NCBI GenBank assembly: GCA_905202595.1
Contig: CAJKSP010000004.1
Coordinates: 1-64,000, forward strand
Reading direction: 5' to 3'
Length of the DNA stretch: 64,000 nucleotides
From: an uncultured Sutterella sp.
GTDB lineage: Bacteria; Pseudomonadota; Gammaproteobacteria; Burkholderiales; Burkholderiaceae_F
Below, piece after piece: positions 1 to 8,846 of this stretch. The stretch's first letter is position 1, and every line of letters starts with the position of its first letter. The position numbers and the translations under genes were made by a program. The notes under the pieces are model-generated. The model was not told where the DNA came from and did no database searches. It saw only the letters and a program-made list of their open reading frames with translations.

Positions 1-81
1 CGCTGTTTGATCAGCGAGGTTGCGTATTATGCCTAAGCAATTTCAGATTGTCAAGGGATGCTTTACAACAGCTGCCGTTCT

Positions 82-744
82 CTATCCCTTCACCTGCCGA
101 AGCCACGCTGAAGCGGCCGCCATGTCGTCCAGACTATTGAGGTTTGCAAGTGATTCATCAGATTCCAGAGAAAGGATCGGCACAGCCTCCCCGCCACAGC
201 TGCGAAGCCAGCCGCCCAAGCGTCGCCCTCCGCTTTCGATGAAAGCGCGCACTTCGCCAAGACGGCTGATGCGCACGACAGAAAATCCCGGCTGCGGGAA
301 GCCGTCTGCCCCTTGGGCAAAAAAAGCATCTGGATCTCTGCCAGCCGTCAAAGCGGCCCGCTGCGCCGCGGCGAAGCGCTCGAGCAGATGCCGAGGCAGG
401 AGCGGCGTATCGCAAGGAGAAGTAAGCACCCACTCACAATCGATTTTTTCAGCCGAAGCAGCATCGAAGGCAGCCAGCGGTCCCGGAAAGTCCGCCAGCC
501 GATCCGACAGCACGGCATAAGGCCGACAGCAGTGTCGGCCAAGCGCCGCATTGAAGAGATCGGCATCCCGATTGGCTGAAACGTAGAGAGGTCCCGAAAA
601 TTGCGGCAGCAGCCGCTCCAACACCCAATCGAGCATCGGACGGCCTTCCCACACAGCTAAGGCCTTGTTGACGCCTCCCATGCGAGTGGCTCGCCCGCCG
701 GCGAACACTAAGCCGGCGGTGTTTGCTGACGCAATCGCCCCCAT
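82..744 (-). CDS. mobA: Molybdenum cofactor guanylyltransferase MobA
   Basis: MobA transfers GMP from GTP to molybdenum-molybdopterin, making the guanine dinucleotide cofactor used by DMSO-reductase-family enzymes in the cytoplasm. The nucleotidyltransferase signature is near the N-terminus, with GLVFAGGRATRMGG followed by a Lys, and there is an SPCDTPLLP segment around residue 110. The ATG at 744 was chosen because an AAGGAG sequence lies about nine bases upstream; a longer reading frame to 822 has no homology-like start. The product is 220 residues, close to the family norm. It is divergent from moeA, which acts one step earlier in the same pathway. Confidence 0.93.
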   Translation of the reverse strand: MGAIASANTAGLVFAGGRATRMGGVNKALAVWEGRPMLDWVLERLLPQFSGPLYVSANRDADLFNAALGRHCCRPYAVLSDRLADFPGPLAAFDAASAEKIDCEWVLTSPCDTPLLPRHLLERFAAAQRAALTAGRDPDAFFAQGADGFPQPGFSVVRISRLGEVRAFIESGGRRLGGWLRSCGGEAVPILSLESDESLANLNSLDDMAAASAWLRQVKG

Positions 745-897
745 GACGAGCAGCTCCTTCAAAGAAAGGTTGAGCAGCGCGCCTGTCGAACGCATTCGGC
801 TGCAGCGCCGACAGGCAGCCAAACCGCTATTCTAGGAACTTCGTTGCGCCGCACTTCTCTTCAAGCGGCCGCAGCGCCTGATTCTTCGGAGTGCCCC

Positions 898-2136
898 ATG
901 GCTCAGGAAGCTTCTGTTACCGACATTTTTCAGCTCATTGCCCAAGCCGTCTCACCAATCAGCAGCATCGAGTCCTTGCCGCTTGACGCAGCGCTCGGCC
1001 GCTTTCTTGCTCAAGACGTGACCAGCCCCATACCCGTACCGCGCTTCAACAACTCGGCCATGGACGGCTTTGCTTTTTCCTCCGCCGAACTCAAGCTCGG
1101 GTCGCACGACAGCACTGTGAGCCTCAAGATCGTCGGCGCCTCGTATGCCGGCGCGCCATTTGAAGGCCAGGTCGGCCCGACGGAAGGCATCCGCATCATG
1201 ACGGGCGCTGAAGTGCCTGCCGGGCTCGATACGGTCATTCCTTTTGAGAAAGCACACTTCTGCGAAGGCACTGGCGAGCTGACCTTCAAGGCAGACGCCG
1301 TCAAGCCTGGCGCCAATGTCCGGCTGCGCGGCGAAGAGATTGAAGAAGGCGCCGCAGCCATCAAAGCAGGCACCCGCCTCACCGCCGCGCATATCGGTCT
1401 GGCCGCTTCTCTCGGCGCAGGAACGCTCCTCTGCCGGCGCATCCGCGTGACGATCTTTGCAACGGGCGATGAACTTGCAGAGCCAGGAAGGCCGCTGCAT
1501 GCTGGGTGCATCTACAACAGCAACTCGCACCTCCTTGCAGCGCTCTGCCGACGCTGGGGATGCGAAGTTCGAGACTTGGGCATTCTCCCCGACAGCGCTG
1601 AAGCGCAGCGCAGTGCCCTGAAGGAAGCGGCCGCTCAGACAGACTTCTTGGTCACTTCCGGAGGCGTCGGCGAAGGCGACAAAGACATCACCACCTCCGT
1701 GCTCGCAGAGCTCGCCGACATGACGCACTATCACATCCGCATGCGTCCCGGAAAGCCGTTCTCCTTCGGCGCGCTTCGAGGCGGGCATTCAGGCTGGTGC
1801 ATGGCGCTTCCCGGGAACCCGGTCGCCGCCGCCATGTCTGCTCAGCTCTTTCTGCGCGATGCCATCTGGCGCGCAGCCGGCGCCGGCCCCGCGCCTCGCG
1901 AATGCTTCCCGGCAGAAGCGGCAGCGGCGATCCGCGGCCGCATCGGCCGCACAGACTTCGTGAGAGGACGGCTCGAGGCTAAAGACGGCCGGCTCCGCTT
2001 CACGCCGACCCCATCGCAGAGCTCAGCCATGCTGACAACGCTTGCCGGCATGAATGCCGCCGTCATTTTGGAAGAGAACGCTGCCGGCGCTGCCGAGGGC
2101 GCACAGGTTCGAGCCCTTCGCCTCGACATCGAATAG
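898..2136 (+). CDS. moeA: Molybdopterin molybdenumtransferase MoeA
   Basis: MoeA inserts molybdate into adenylylated molybdopterin to give active molybdenum cofactor. The 412-residue protein has the family order: N-terminal MoeA domain (ARFNNSAMDGFA-like motif near residue 45), central linker, the MoCF-binding domain with a TSGGVGEGDKD motif near residue 258, and a C-terminal beta domain. The start is the ATG at 898 because GGAG sits six bases upstream; an in-frame TTG at 844 has no such site. It is divergent from mobA with a gap of about 150 bases that should hold both promoters. It converges with the metallophosphoesterase gene. Confidence 0.95.
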   Translation: MAQEASVTDIFQLIAQAVSPISSIESLPLDAALGRFLAQDVTSPIPVPRFNNSAMDGFAFSSAELKLGSHDSTVSLKIVGASYAGAPFEGQVGPTEGIRIMTGAEVPAGLDTVIPFEKAHFCEGTGELTFKADAVKPGANVRLRGEEIEEGAAAIKAGTRLTAAHIGLAASLGAGTLLCRRIRVTIFATGDELAEPGRPLHAGCIYNSNSHLLAALCRRWGCEVRDLGILPDSAEAQRSALKEAAAQTDFLVTSGGVGEGDKDITTSVLAELADMTHYHIRMRPGKPFSFGALRGGHSGWCMALPGNPVAAAMSAQLFLRDAIWRAAGAGPAPRECFPAEAAAAIRGRIGRTDFVRGRLEAKDGRLRFTPTPSQSSAMLTTLAGMNAAVILEENAAGAAEGAQVRALRLDIE

Positions 2137-2146
2137 CTGCGCGCTA

Positions 2147-2172
2147 GTTAAGCCTGCGGAACGCAGCTTAAC
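2147..2172. terminator. Hairpin between convergent genes
   Basis: Inverted repeat GTTAAGC/TGCG with a three-base loop and one bulged C, lying between the convergent stops of moeA and the metallophosphoesterase gene. There is no U tract on either strand, so it may be a Rho-assisted end or an mRNA-stabilising stem rather than an intrinsic terminator. Confidence 0.4.
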
Positions 2173-2186
2173 GAGCGCACAAGCCG

Positions 2187-3434
2187 TTAGGCCGCGCCAC
2201 CGGCTGCACCGGATCCGCTGGCGCCGGAGCCTCGGCCGCCTCGCCGACGACGGCGAGGCCGACGCCGGCGCACACTCGCCTCCTCATCCGGCTTGCCTGA
2301 AGCGGCCAAACGCTGCGGACGGGCAGCCGCATCCGGACGCCTCCTGTCATCCTGCGTGCGGCCTCGAGCTTTCTTCGCAGGCTGCACGCCCGGCACCGCA
2401 GGCTTCCACCGTCCGCCAGGCGCCTGCCGGGCAACCTCGCGTCCCAGCGCAACCTCATGCTCTTGATGTGTGCTCTCAACGGGACGCACCAACAGGCGCG
2501 CTTCGCCTGCAGCAGGCTTAGGCAACTGCAGCAGGCGCTGCGCTGGCGCAATGAGAAGCTTCGGCGCTTCGGCGTCCGCCCGTCCAGAAACAGAGCACCG
2601 CCCTTCAGGAGAGCGCGCAACGAGCGCCTGCTGACCTCGGTTTGCCCAATCGATGGCGTTTTGCAGCGCCGCGGCTTCCCTCGGATCCATTTGAGCCGGA
2701 ACGATCACTTCGCCCTTGAGGTTAACGATGCCCCGATAGCCCACGCCGCGAACAGTCATGCCCAAATGCTGACCGTAGACGCGATCCTCATGCTGATGGC
2801 CGTGGAAGTACCAGCGCACGCCGAGCGCACGCCCAAGCTTGTCGAGCGCGGCAAAGCCCTTTCGATGGCAACCCGGCGCTTCGTGCGTGACCAGAATGTC
2901 GGCGCGCTGCCGCATCAAGTTGTTGTAGACCGACGGGAAGATTGTCGTGCGATGGCGCCTCGGCAGGCCGCCCCGCCACAAATTCCCTGGGCTCATGCGG
3001 CGCACGAAGGTTGCCGGGCAGTAGTAGTTCGGTACGCCGTCCGGCATCCACACCTGACCGCGGAATACGCCCCCGAGTCCGGCAATGCGCAGGCCGGCAA
3101 TGTTGGCGACGCGCCCGTGCAGGTTGTGCCCGGCCAGAGGGCCGCGCCAGAGGTAGTCGTAGATATCGTCGGAATCCGTATCGTGATTCCCCGGAATCCA
3201 CCACACTTCAGTGCAGGCCAGCGCTTCTGCAAGCACTTCGTCAATCGGTCCGGGCGGCTGCAAGTCGCCAAGGATGATGATGGCGGCTGGCTTGTAGAGG
3301 CGCGCCGCCTCGTTGATGTGATCAAACGAGCCGTGAGGGTCCCCGCAGAAAAAGATCTCCGGCAGATCCTTGGCGCGGCCGGACCGGCGATGCCGGCGGC
3401 GGCGCTTTTTGACTTGGGCTTCCGCTTCCGTCAT
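2187..3434 (-). CDS. Metallophosphoesterase with long basic C-terminal tail
   Basis: A calcineurin-like metallophosphoesterase of 415 residues. Metal-ligand motifs appear in order: CGDPHG near residue 31, GDLQPPG near 57, GNHD near 82, THEAPG near 182 and HGHQH near 213. The catalytic part ends around residue 260. About 150 further residues are rich in Pro, Ala, Arg and Gln and end in Arg-rich and Gly/Ser-rich runs, which looks disordered and could bind nucleic acid or another polyanion (inference). The ATG at 3434 follows the stop of the upstream WYL regulator by ten bases, so the two are probably co-transcribed. The substrate cannot be read from the sequence. Confidence 0.85.
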   Translation of the reverse strand: MTEAEAQVKKRRRRHRRSGRAKDLPEIFFCGDPHGSFDHINEAARLYKPAAIIILGDLQPPGPIDEVLAEALACTEVWWIPGNHDTDSDDIYDYLWRGPLAGHNLHGRVANIAGLRIAGLGGVFRGQVWMPDGVPNYYCPATFVRRMSPGNLWRGGLPRRHRTTIFPSVYNNLMRQRADILVTHEAPGCHRKGFAALDKLGRALGVRWYFHGHQHEDRVYGQHLGMTVRGVGYRGIVNLKGEVIVPAQMDPREAAALQNAIDWANRGQQALVARSPEGRCSVSGRADAEAPKLLIAPAQRLLQLPKPAAGEARLLVRPVESTHQEHEVALGREVARQAPGGRWKPAVPGVQPAKKARGRTQDDRRRPDAAARPQRLAASGKPDEEASVRRRRPRRRRRGGRGSGASGSGAAGGAA

Positions 3435-3444
3435 CGGACTTGCC

Positions 3445-4485
3445 TCAGCCTTTCTGCTTATTTGCGAGATAAAGCTCGCTGATGCGCTTCGCCTCGCCGG
3501 CAACGAGATCGCGAAGCGACTGCGGCGCGAGCACTTCGACATGCGTGCCCCAGCGCAGAATCTCGCCGACGAGCTCCGTCGGATCGGAGTACGGCACCGT
3601 CAAGACGATGCCGCCATCCTGCCCATCCTTCACCTTTTGGCGCGGATGCCAGCAGGAGCGCTGCACATAGGCGGCGGCAAACGCATCAAAGCGAAGCTCG
3701 GCATTTTCAACCGCCGTCCCATGGAAAAGTCCGTAGCCTTCATCGAGCTGCTCGCGCACGCTTTCGAGCGACATGCGCTTGGCCGGCGTCGGCAGCACTT
3801 CTGCGGAACGGATGTTCTCGATGAGGAAGGTGCGCAGGCTCTCCGTCAGATGGCAGTACGCATCGACATACCAGCGATTGTTGTAATGCACGAGACGCAG
3901 AGGAGAAATCTCGCGCACCTTCGTTTCCTTGGAGCTCGGCGTGTAGTACTCAATGCGAACGCGGCGATGCTCGCTCAGTCCGCAGCCGACGACTTCAAAT
4001 GCATTCGGCTCTTTGTAGGGGATGCGGTTGTTGACGACCTTGACGCGGCGGATGAGCTCTTTGGGAGAAATGTCGCCGAGAATGAGAAGCTGAGCAATGC
4101 GAGCGCGAAGCGGCTCGATCTCCTTATAGATTGCAGAGGACTTGTCGGCCGCAAGCTCATCGAGCAGATTGATTGTATGAACGAGCATCAGCAGCTCATC
4201 GGACGAATACCACTGCTTCTGTTCCAAGCGCTTCACTGCAGACTGCGCCTTGCGCGGCCGTCCGAGGGTGCACTTGCCCGTCAAGTCGACTTTGACGGCA
4301 TAGGTATATCCGCCCTTTGAGCGGGAATAGTGAATCGGCGCGCCGAGTTCGTCGCGCATATAGCGCAGATCGCGTTTAAGCGTTGCAGAGCCTACCTTCA
4401 GAACGGTTTGCATCTGCTCAAACGTGACGAAGCCTTTTTCCGTGATCATCTTGTCGATGATCAGGCGACGCATGTTGCTCTTCAT
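3445..4485 (-). CDS. WYL-domain transcriptional regulator
   Basis: A 346-residue regulator with an N-terminal helix-turn-helix (about residues 1-70, with TFEQMQTVLKVGSATLKRDL-like content) and a WYL domain after residue 150 containing SPLRLVHYNNRWYVDAYC, followed by a WCX-like C-terminal part. WYL domains bind ligands or nucleic acid and often control DNA-damage or defence genes. The ATG at 4485 was chosen because AAGG is five bases upstream; the upstream in-frame start is a TTG. It lies just downstream of an intrinsic terminator, so it needs its own promoter, and it leads into the metallophosphoesterase gene, its only apparent operon partner. Confidence 0.85.
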   Translation of the reverse strand: MKSNMRRLIIDKMITEKGFVTFEQMQTVLKVGSATLKRDLRYMRDELGAPIHYSRSKGGYTYAVKVDLTGKCTLGRPRKAQSAVKRLEQKQWYSSDELLMLVHTINLLDELAADKSSAIYKEIEPLRARIAQLLILGDISPKELIRRVKVVNNRIPYKEPNAFEVVGCGLSEHRRVRIEYYTPSSKETKVREISPLRLVHYNNRWYVDAYCHLTESLRTFLIENIRSAEVLPTPAKRMSLESVREQLDEGYGLFHGTAVENAELRFDAFAAAYVQRSCWHPRQKVKDGQDGGIVLTVPYSDPTELVGEILRWGTHVEVLAPQSLRDLVAGEAKRISELYLANKQKG

Positions 4486-4521
4486 ATCAGCCTTCAAAAC
4501 CGCGCCTCGCGGCGCGACGCC

Positions 4522-4560
4522 AAAAAAGAGAGGAGGCGCGCGATTGCACGTGCGCCTCTC
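4522..4560 (-). terminator. Intrinsic terminator after lolA
   Basis: On the minus strand, a GAGAGGCGCA stem and its imperfect complement are followed by six U residues. It separates the ftsK-lolA transcript from the WYL-regulator operon; the latter's promoter must lie within or very near this hairpin. Confidence 0.8.
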
Positions 4561-4677
4561 CCTTAAGTCAAGGCATTGTATCAGCCGATGAACCTGACGG
4601 CTGAAATACCCCTGCCGTTAGCGGATTCAAGGGTTGCCTGAAGAGAAGAAATGCGCCCTCCAAGCGTCCGGCGAGCC

Positions 4678-5370
4678 TCAGAGAAGGCTTTCGTCGCGAA
4701 GCACGTCGACCCCCTTGGGCGGGACGAATTGAAAGCGCTCCGGGGCAGGCAGTGCGAGCGCGACGCTCAAGAGCTCTATGTCGGTGCTGAGCGCAAAGCT
4801 GTCTAAAAAGACCACCCTGCAAGGCAGATCCTTGGCGTCGAACGTCACGTCGACGCTTTCAAAAGCCGCATTGCCTTTCGGACGCGCACGCACGCGGGGG
4901 CGCCCGTCATCTGCGGGCAGATCCTCGAGCGTCCAGTCTCGCTCGAGATCGGCCGCGCCGAAAAGAATGGCTGCCGGCGATGCCGGAAGTGCGCCTGCGA
5001 GCGGCTTTTCCGTCGCCTGCATGAGATCCTCGTCATAGAGCCAAAGCGTCTTGCCGTCGCTCACGATCGTCTGACGATAGGGCTTCTCATAGCGCCACTC
5101 AAAGCAGCCCGGCCGGCGAAACGCAAAAGCACCCTCAGAAGCAGGCGCCGTCAGCCTGCCGTCCCGATCCTTCGTCGTCTGCCGAAAACGCCCTTCGGCA
5201 CCCTGAGCCTCTTTGGCAAAAGCCTTGAGAAGCGCCGAGCCGCTTTTCCTCTCTGCTGCCAGAACAGGAAGCGCCCAGCCTGCCGCCGCGGCGAAGACGC
5301 AGAGCGACGCCCCCTGCACGAAGAAGCGGCGGGACAGTGCGCGTCCCACAAAAGTGCGGTCCTCAAACAT
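4678..5370 (-). CDS. lolA: Outer-membrane lipoprotein carrier protein LolA
   Basis: LolA collects lipoproteins released by LolCDE at the inner membrane and carries them through the periplasm to the outer membrane. The 230-residue product has an N-terminal export signal: a basic stretch with RRFF, a hydrophobic core, and an Ala-rich cleavage region around residue 38. The mature part has the LolA features RFRQTTKDRDG, a short WRYEKPYRQTIVSDG segment and WLYDEDL. The ATG at 5370 has GAGGAAG upstream. It follows ftsK by 47 bases on the same strand. The ftsK-lolA order is widely conserved in betaproteobacteria. Confidence 0.92.
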   Translation of the reverse strand: MFEDRTFVGRALSRRFFVQGASLCVFAAAAGWALPVLAAERKSGSALLKAFAKEAQGAEGRFRQTTKDRDGRLTAPASEGAFAFRRPGCFEWRYEKPYRQTIVSDGKTLWLYDEDLMQATEKPLAGALPASPAAILFGAADLERDWTLEDLPADDGRPRVRARPKGNAAFESVDVTFDAKDLPCRVVFLDSFALSTDIELLSVALALPAPERFQFVPPKGVDVLRDESLL

Positions 5371-5417
5371 GGCTTTCTTCCTCTCGGAAAATGGGTTGCA
5401 GGTCCTGCGCAGCGTCC

Positions 5418-7919
5418 TTAGCCGCGCTCAGGCACAAGAATCTGCCTCTTGCCGCTCGCATTGGGTTTGGAAAGCAGTCCCGCCTCCTCCATGGCCTCGA
5501 GCAGATTGGCCGATCGGTTGTAGCCGATGCCCAGCACGCGCTGCACATAAGAAATGGAGGCTCTACGTTCGGTGAGCACGATCTGAACCGCCTTGTCATA
5601 GAGCGGATCGGACTCGCCGGAACGGTGTGCCGACGCTTCTCCCGCAGCGCCGGCCGCGTCTTCACCTGCGCTTTCCGTCACGCCTGTAACGTAGCTCGGG
5701 CTCCCATACTTGCGCAGCTCGTCCGTCACGCGCTGCACTTCGCCGTCTGCAACAAAGCAGCCTTGAATGCGCGTCGGCGCGCTTTCGCCCGGACGGTGCA
5801 GCAGCATGTCGCCGTAGCCGAGCAGCTGCTCGGCGCCCGATTCGCCGAGAATGACTCGGCTGTCCGTCGCAGATGCCACCTGGAACGAAATGCGCGTCGG
5901 CACATTGGCCTTGATGAGCGACGTAACAACATCGACAGAAGGCCGCTGCGTCGCCAGGATCAGGTGAATGCCTGCGGCGCGCGCCTTTTGCGTAAGGCGC
6001 GTGATCTCACCTTCGACCTCCTTGCGGTTGGTGAACATCAAGTCGGCCAGCTCGTCAACAACGCACACGATGTACGGCCAGCGCTTGAGGTACGCCGGAT
6101 TGGGATCATCAGGCGCCGCAAACGGATCCCGAATCGGTTCGCCGCGCTCTTCAGCCGCCGCCACCTTTTCGTTGTAGCCCGTGAACTGCCGAACCCCGAT
6201 CTTCGACATGACGGCGTAGCGGTTGTCCATTTCTCGCGTGAGCCATTTGAAGGCCGAAGCCGCCTTGTTCATGTCGGTCACCACCGGGCAGAGCAGATGC
6301 GGAATGCCGTTGTAGAGCGAGAACTCCAGCATCTTCGGATCGATCAGCACCAGGCGAAGCTGGCTCGGATCGTTGCGGTAGAGCATGGAGAGAATCATGG
6401 CGTTCACGCCCACGGATTTGCCCGAGCCCGTCGTGCCGGCAACGAGCAGATGCGGCGTCTTCGCGAGATCCATGACGAAGGGCTTGCCGCTGATCTCCTT
6501 GCCAATAGCCAGCGTCAGCGGCGACTTGCTCTTTTCAAAGAGTTCGCTCTTGAGAATTTCCTTCAGCCGCACCATCTGACGCACAGGATTAGGCACTTCA
6601 AGCGCAATGCAGCTTGAACCGGGAACATTGAGCACAACGCGAACGGCTTGCACGCCAAGCGCGCGGCGCAGATCTTCTCGCACATTTTCAATCTGCGAGC
6701 CTTTGACGCCGGGGCCGGGCTCGAGCATGTACTGCGTGATGACGGGGCCGGGCCGGGCGCTCATGACAGCGCCCTCAATGCTGTAGCTCTTGAGCTTGGA
6801 GACAATGAGGCGGCTCGTCATGCTGATGGTCTGCTCGTCGACGCCGACGCCAGGCTCGGGATCGTCAAGCAGTGAGAGGCTCGGATGAGGCGCCTGCGGC
6901 GTTTCCGCCGTGGCAGACGCCGGTGCAGCCGGAAGAATTTGATCCGAGAAGAGCGTGTTGTCCTTTTCAACCTCTTCAACGCGAGGCTTGATGATTTTGA
7001 GAGGCGCAGCCGGCTCTCCGGAACCTGCATTGAGGTCGATCACGGTTTCAACCACTTCGCCGGTCTCATCTTCTTCAGATTCTGCAAGCGTGCGCGCCGC
7101 AGGCTGCGGCTTCTTCGAGAAGCGGCTGAGCAGCTTGTCGTCGATGACAGCACCGATGCGTTCAGCCACATCCGTCCAGGAGAAGTCCAGCAGGAGCGCG
7201 ATGCCGATCACCATAAGCGCAAAAAAGACCACAGTTGCCACGCCGATGCCCACATAGTGCTGCAGGGCATATGCAAGGCCGTTGCCGATCACGCCGCCCG
7301 GCTCTCCGGGCAGCTCCGAATGGAAGCGGCGAAGACGAAGCGCTTCGAGAGACGTCGAGCCGAGGAGAAGCGCCCAAAAGCCGACCATGGCAGAAAACTT
7401 CGGCGGATTGATGCGGTCCGGATCCGTTTCGCCGCGGCCGCGGCGCACCAGCGAGCGCACGGCGAAGAAGGCGATCATGAAGAAGCCGAGCACAAACCAC
7501 CACGCCGACAGGCCGAAGGCGCCGAGCATCAGATCCGCCACGCAGGCGCCCAAGGTGCCGCAATAGTTTCTCGGGTCATCCGCAGTGCTGACGGTAAAGG
7601 ATCGATCGCTCTGAGAATAGCTTCCCAGCGAAAGCGCAAGGATCGCGGCCAGCGGCACGGAGAAAATCCAGCTACGCTCCCAAAGGAAGCGGCCGATCGA
7701 AATGAAGAATTCGCCGACACGAGCCCAAAGCGCCGCTCTCGCTGCTCGCCGGCGGGCTCGCCTCTCCTCAGCGGCCTCGGCCGCCGCTGCGGCTGCCTGC
7801 CGTGCGGCAAGCGTCTCATCTCTGCGGCTTCTGCTTCTGCTCGTTTTTGCCATGTCTTGACTGCGTATTGCGCTTCGTCGGTTCGTCGGATCGAACGGCG
7901 CTTCCGGACGCGGCGGCAT
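5418..7919 (-). CDS. ftsK: DNA translocase FtsK
   Basis: FtsK pumps chromosome ends through the closing septum and activates XerCD recombination at dif. The 833-residue protein has a basic N-terminus, about four membrane helices between residues 75 and 250, a short variable linker, the RecA-like motor with Walker A GTTGSGKS and Walker B VVDELADL, and a C-terminal gamma winged helix that reads KOPS sites (starting near residue 765). I took the long start at 7919 because AGGTG lies seven bases upstream. An ATG at 7853 that begins MAKTSRSRS is a credible alternative with no clear ribosome site. It runs into lolA. Confidence 0.95.
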   Translation of the reverse strand: MPPRPEAPFDPTNRRSAIRSQDMAKTSRSRSRRDETLAARQAAAAAAEAAEERRARRRAARAALWARVGEFFISIGRFLWERSWIFSVPLAAILALSLGSYSQSDRSFTVSTADDPRNYCGTLGACVADLMLGAFGLSAWWFVLGFFMIAFFAVRSLVRRGRGETDPDRINPPKFSAMVGFWALLLGSTSLEALRLRRFHSELPGEPGGVIGNGLAYALQHYVGIGVATVVFFALMVIGIALLLDFSWTDVAERIGAVIDDKLLSRFSKKPQPAARTLAESEEDETGEVVETVIDLNAGSGEPAAPLKIIKPRVEEVEKDNTLFSDQILPAAPASATAETPQAPHPSLSLLDDPEPGVGVDEQTISMTSRLIVSKLKSYSIEGAVMSARPGPVITQYMLEPGPGVKGSQIENVREDLRRALGVQAVRVVLNVPGSSCIALEVPNPVRQMVRLKEILKSELFEKSKSPLTLAIGKEISGKPFVMDLAKTPHLLVAGTTGSGKSVGVNAMILSMLYRNDPSQLRLVLIDPKMLEFSLYNGIPHLLCPVVTDMNKAASAFKWLTREMDNRYAVMSKIGVRQFTGYNEKVAAAEERGEPIRDPFAAPDDPNPAYLKRWPYIVCVVDELADLMFTNRKEVEGEITRLTQKARAAGIHLILATQRPSVDVVTSLIKANVPTRISFQVASATDSRVILGESGAEQLLGYGDMLLHRPGESAPTRIQGCFVADGEVQRVTDELRKYGSPSYVTGVTESAGEDAAGAAGEASAHRSGESDPLYDKAVQIVLTERRASISYVQRVLGIGYNRSANLLEAMEEAGLLSKPNASGKRQILVPERG

Positions 7920-8052
7920 ACGGCCGCACCTGGAAGGTCGGGGGAGCGTTCATTGTAGGAGAGGCGGCGCCTTTGCGCGGCAAGCGCCGCCTGCAAGGAC
8001 CTGAAGCGGCTTAAGCTCCCATCATCGCAACCCTTCGGAGAACCATTTCATC

Positions 8053-8751
8053 ATGAAGACTATTGGCATCATCGGCGGCATGAGCTGGGAGAGCACCGTC
8101 ACGTACTACAAGCGGATCAATGAAATCATCCGCGAGCGCCTCGGCGGACTGCACTCCGCCAAGATGGTGATCGCAAGCGTGGAATTCCATGAAGTCGAAG
8201 CGCTTCAGCGTCAGAACGACTGGGAAGCCGCCGGCCGCATCCTGGCCCGATGCGCCCAAGGGCTGGAAGCCGCCGGCGCCGAATGCATCGTCATCGGCGC
8301 CAACACCATGCACCTCTGTGCTGCGCAAGTTGAAGCCGCGGTGAACATACCGCTCCTTCACATCGCCGACGCAACGGCTGGCGCTGCAAAGCGCGTCGGC
8401 GTTCGGCGCGCTGCGCTTCTCGGCACCCGCTACACAATGGAAAAGGACTTCCTCAAAAACCGCCTGAAGGCATGCGGACTCGACGTCCTCGTCCCTGAAG
8501 CCGACGACCGCGCAGAGATCAACCGCATCATTTACGAAGAGCTCTGCTGCGGACGCGTGCTCGACGCCTCTCGGGAGACGTTCCGCCGCATCATTGCAAA
8601 GCTTGCCGCAGCAGGCGCTGAGGGCGTGATCCTCGGCTGCACGGAGATCGATCTCATCGTGCGCCCAGAAGATTCGCCGGTGCCCGTCATCGACACGACG
8701 GAAGCGCACGCCGAAGCCGCCGCGGCCTTCTGCCTGGAAGCTCCGTTCTAA
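8053..8751 (+). CDS. Aspartate/glutamate racemase family protein (YgeA-like)
   Basis: A 232-residue amino-acid racemase that resembles E. coli YgeA along its whole length (GGMSWEST start, LGGLHSA, LHIADATA, LLGTRYTME, LGCTEIDL). PLP-independent racemases of this family use two opposed thiol or hydroxyl residues. Here the C-terminal Cys is kept (about residue 196, in GCTE), but the N-terminal position is Ala83 in the IGANTMH motif, where YgeA has Thr and classic aspartate racemases have Cys. It may therefore be a one-base enzyme, an epimerase of narrow range, or inactive as a racemase. It lies between divergent ftsK and co-directional trxB. Confidence 0.85.
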   Translation: MKTIGIIGGMSWESTVTYYKRINEIIRERLGGLHSAKMVIASVEFHEVEALQRQNDWEAAGRILARCAQGLEAAGAECIVIGANTMHLCAAQVEAAVNIPLLHIADATAGAAKRVGVRRAALLGTRYTMEKDFLKNRLKACGLDVLVPEADDRAEINRIIYEELCCGRVLDASRETFRRIIAKLAAAGAEGVILGCTEIDLIVRPEDSPVPVIDTTEAHAEAAAAFCLEAPF

Positions 8752-8846
8752 GCTGCGCCTAAAAGCGCCATAATGATTTTATTTCGCATTTGAAGAAGGC
8801 CTCCGGGAAGCCAACCCCGAACGGCCTCTCACAGGAGAGCATTGTC

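Noticed and set aside
20..520. A 166-codon plus-strand frame at the left edge
   Set aside because: It overlaps mobA in antisense for most of its length and has Arg/Ser-rich shadow composition.
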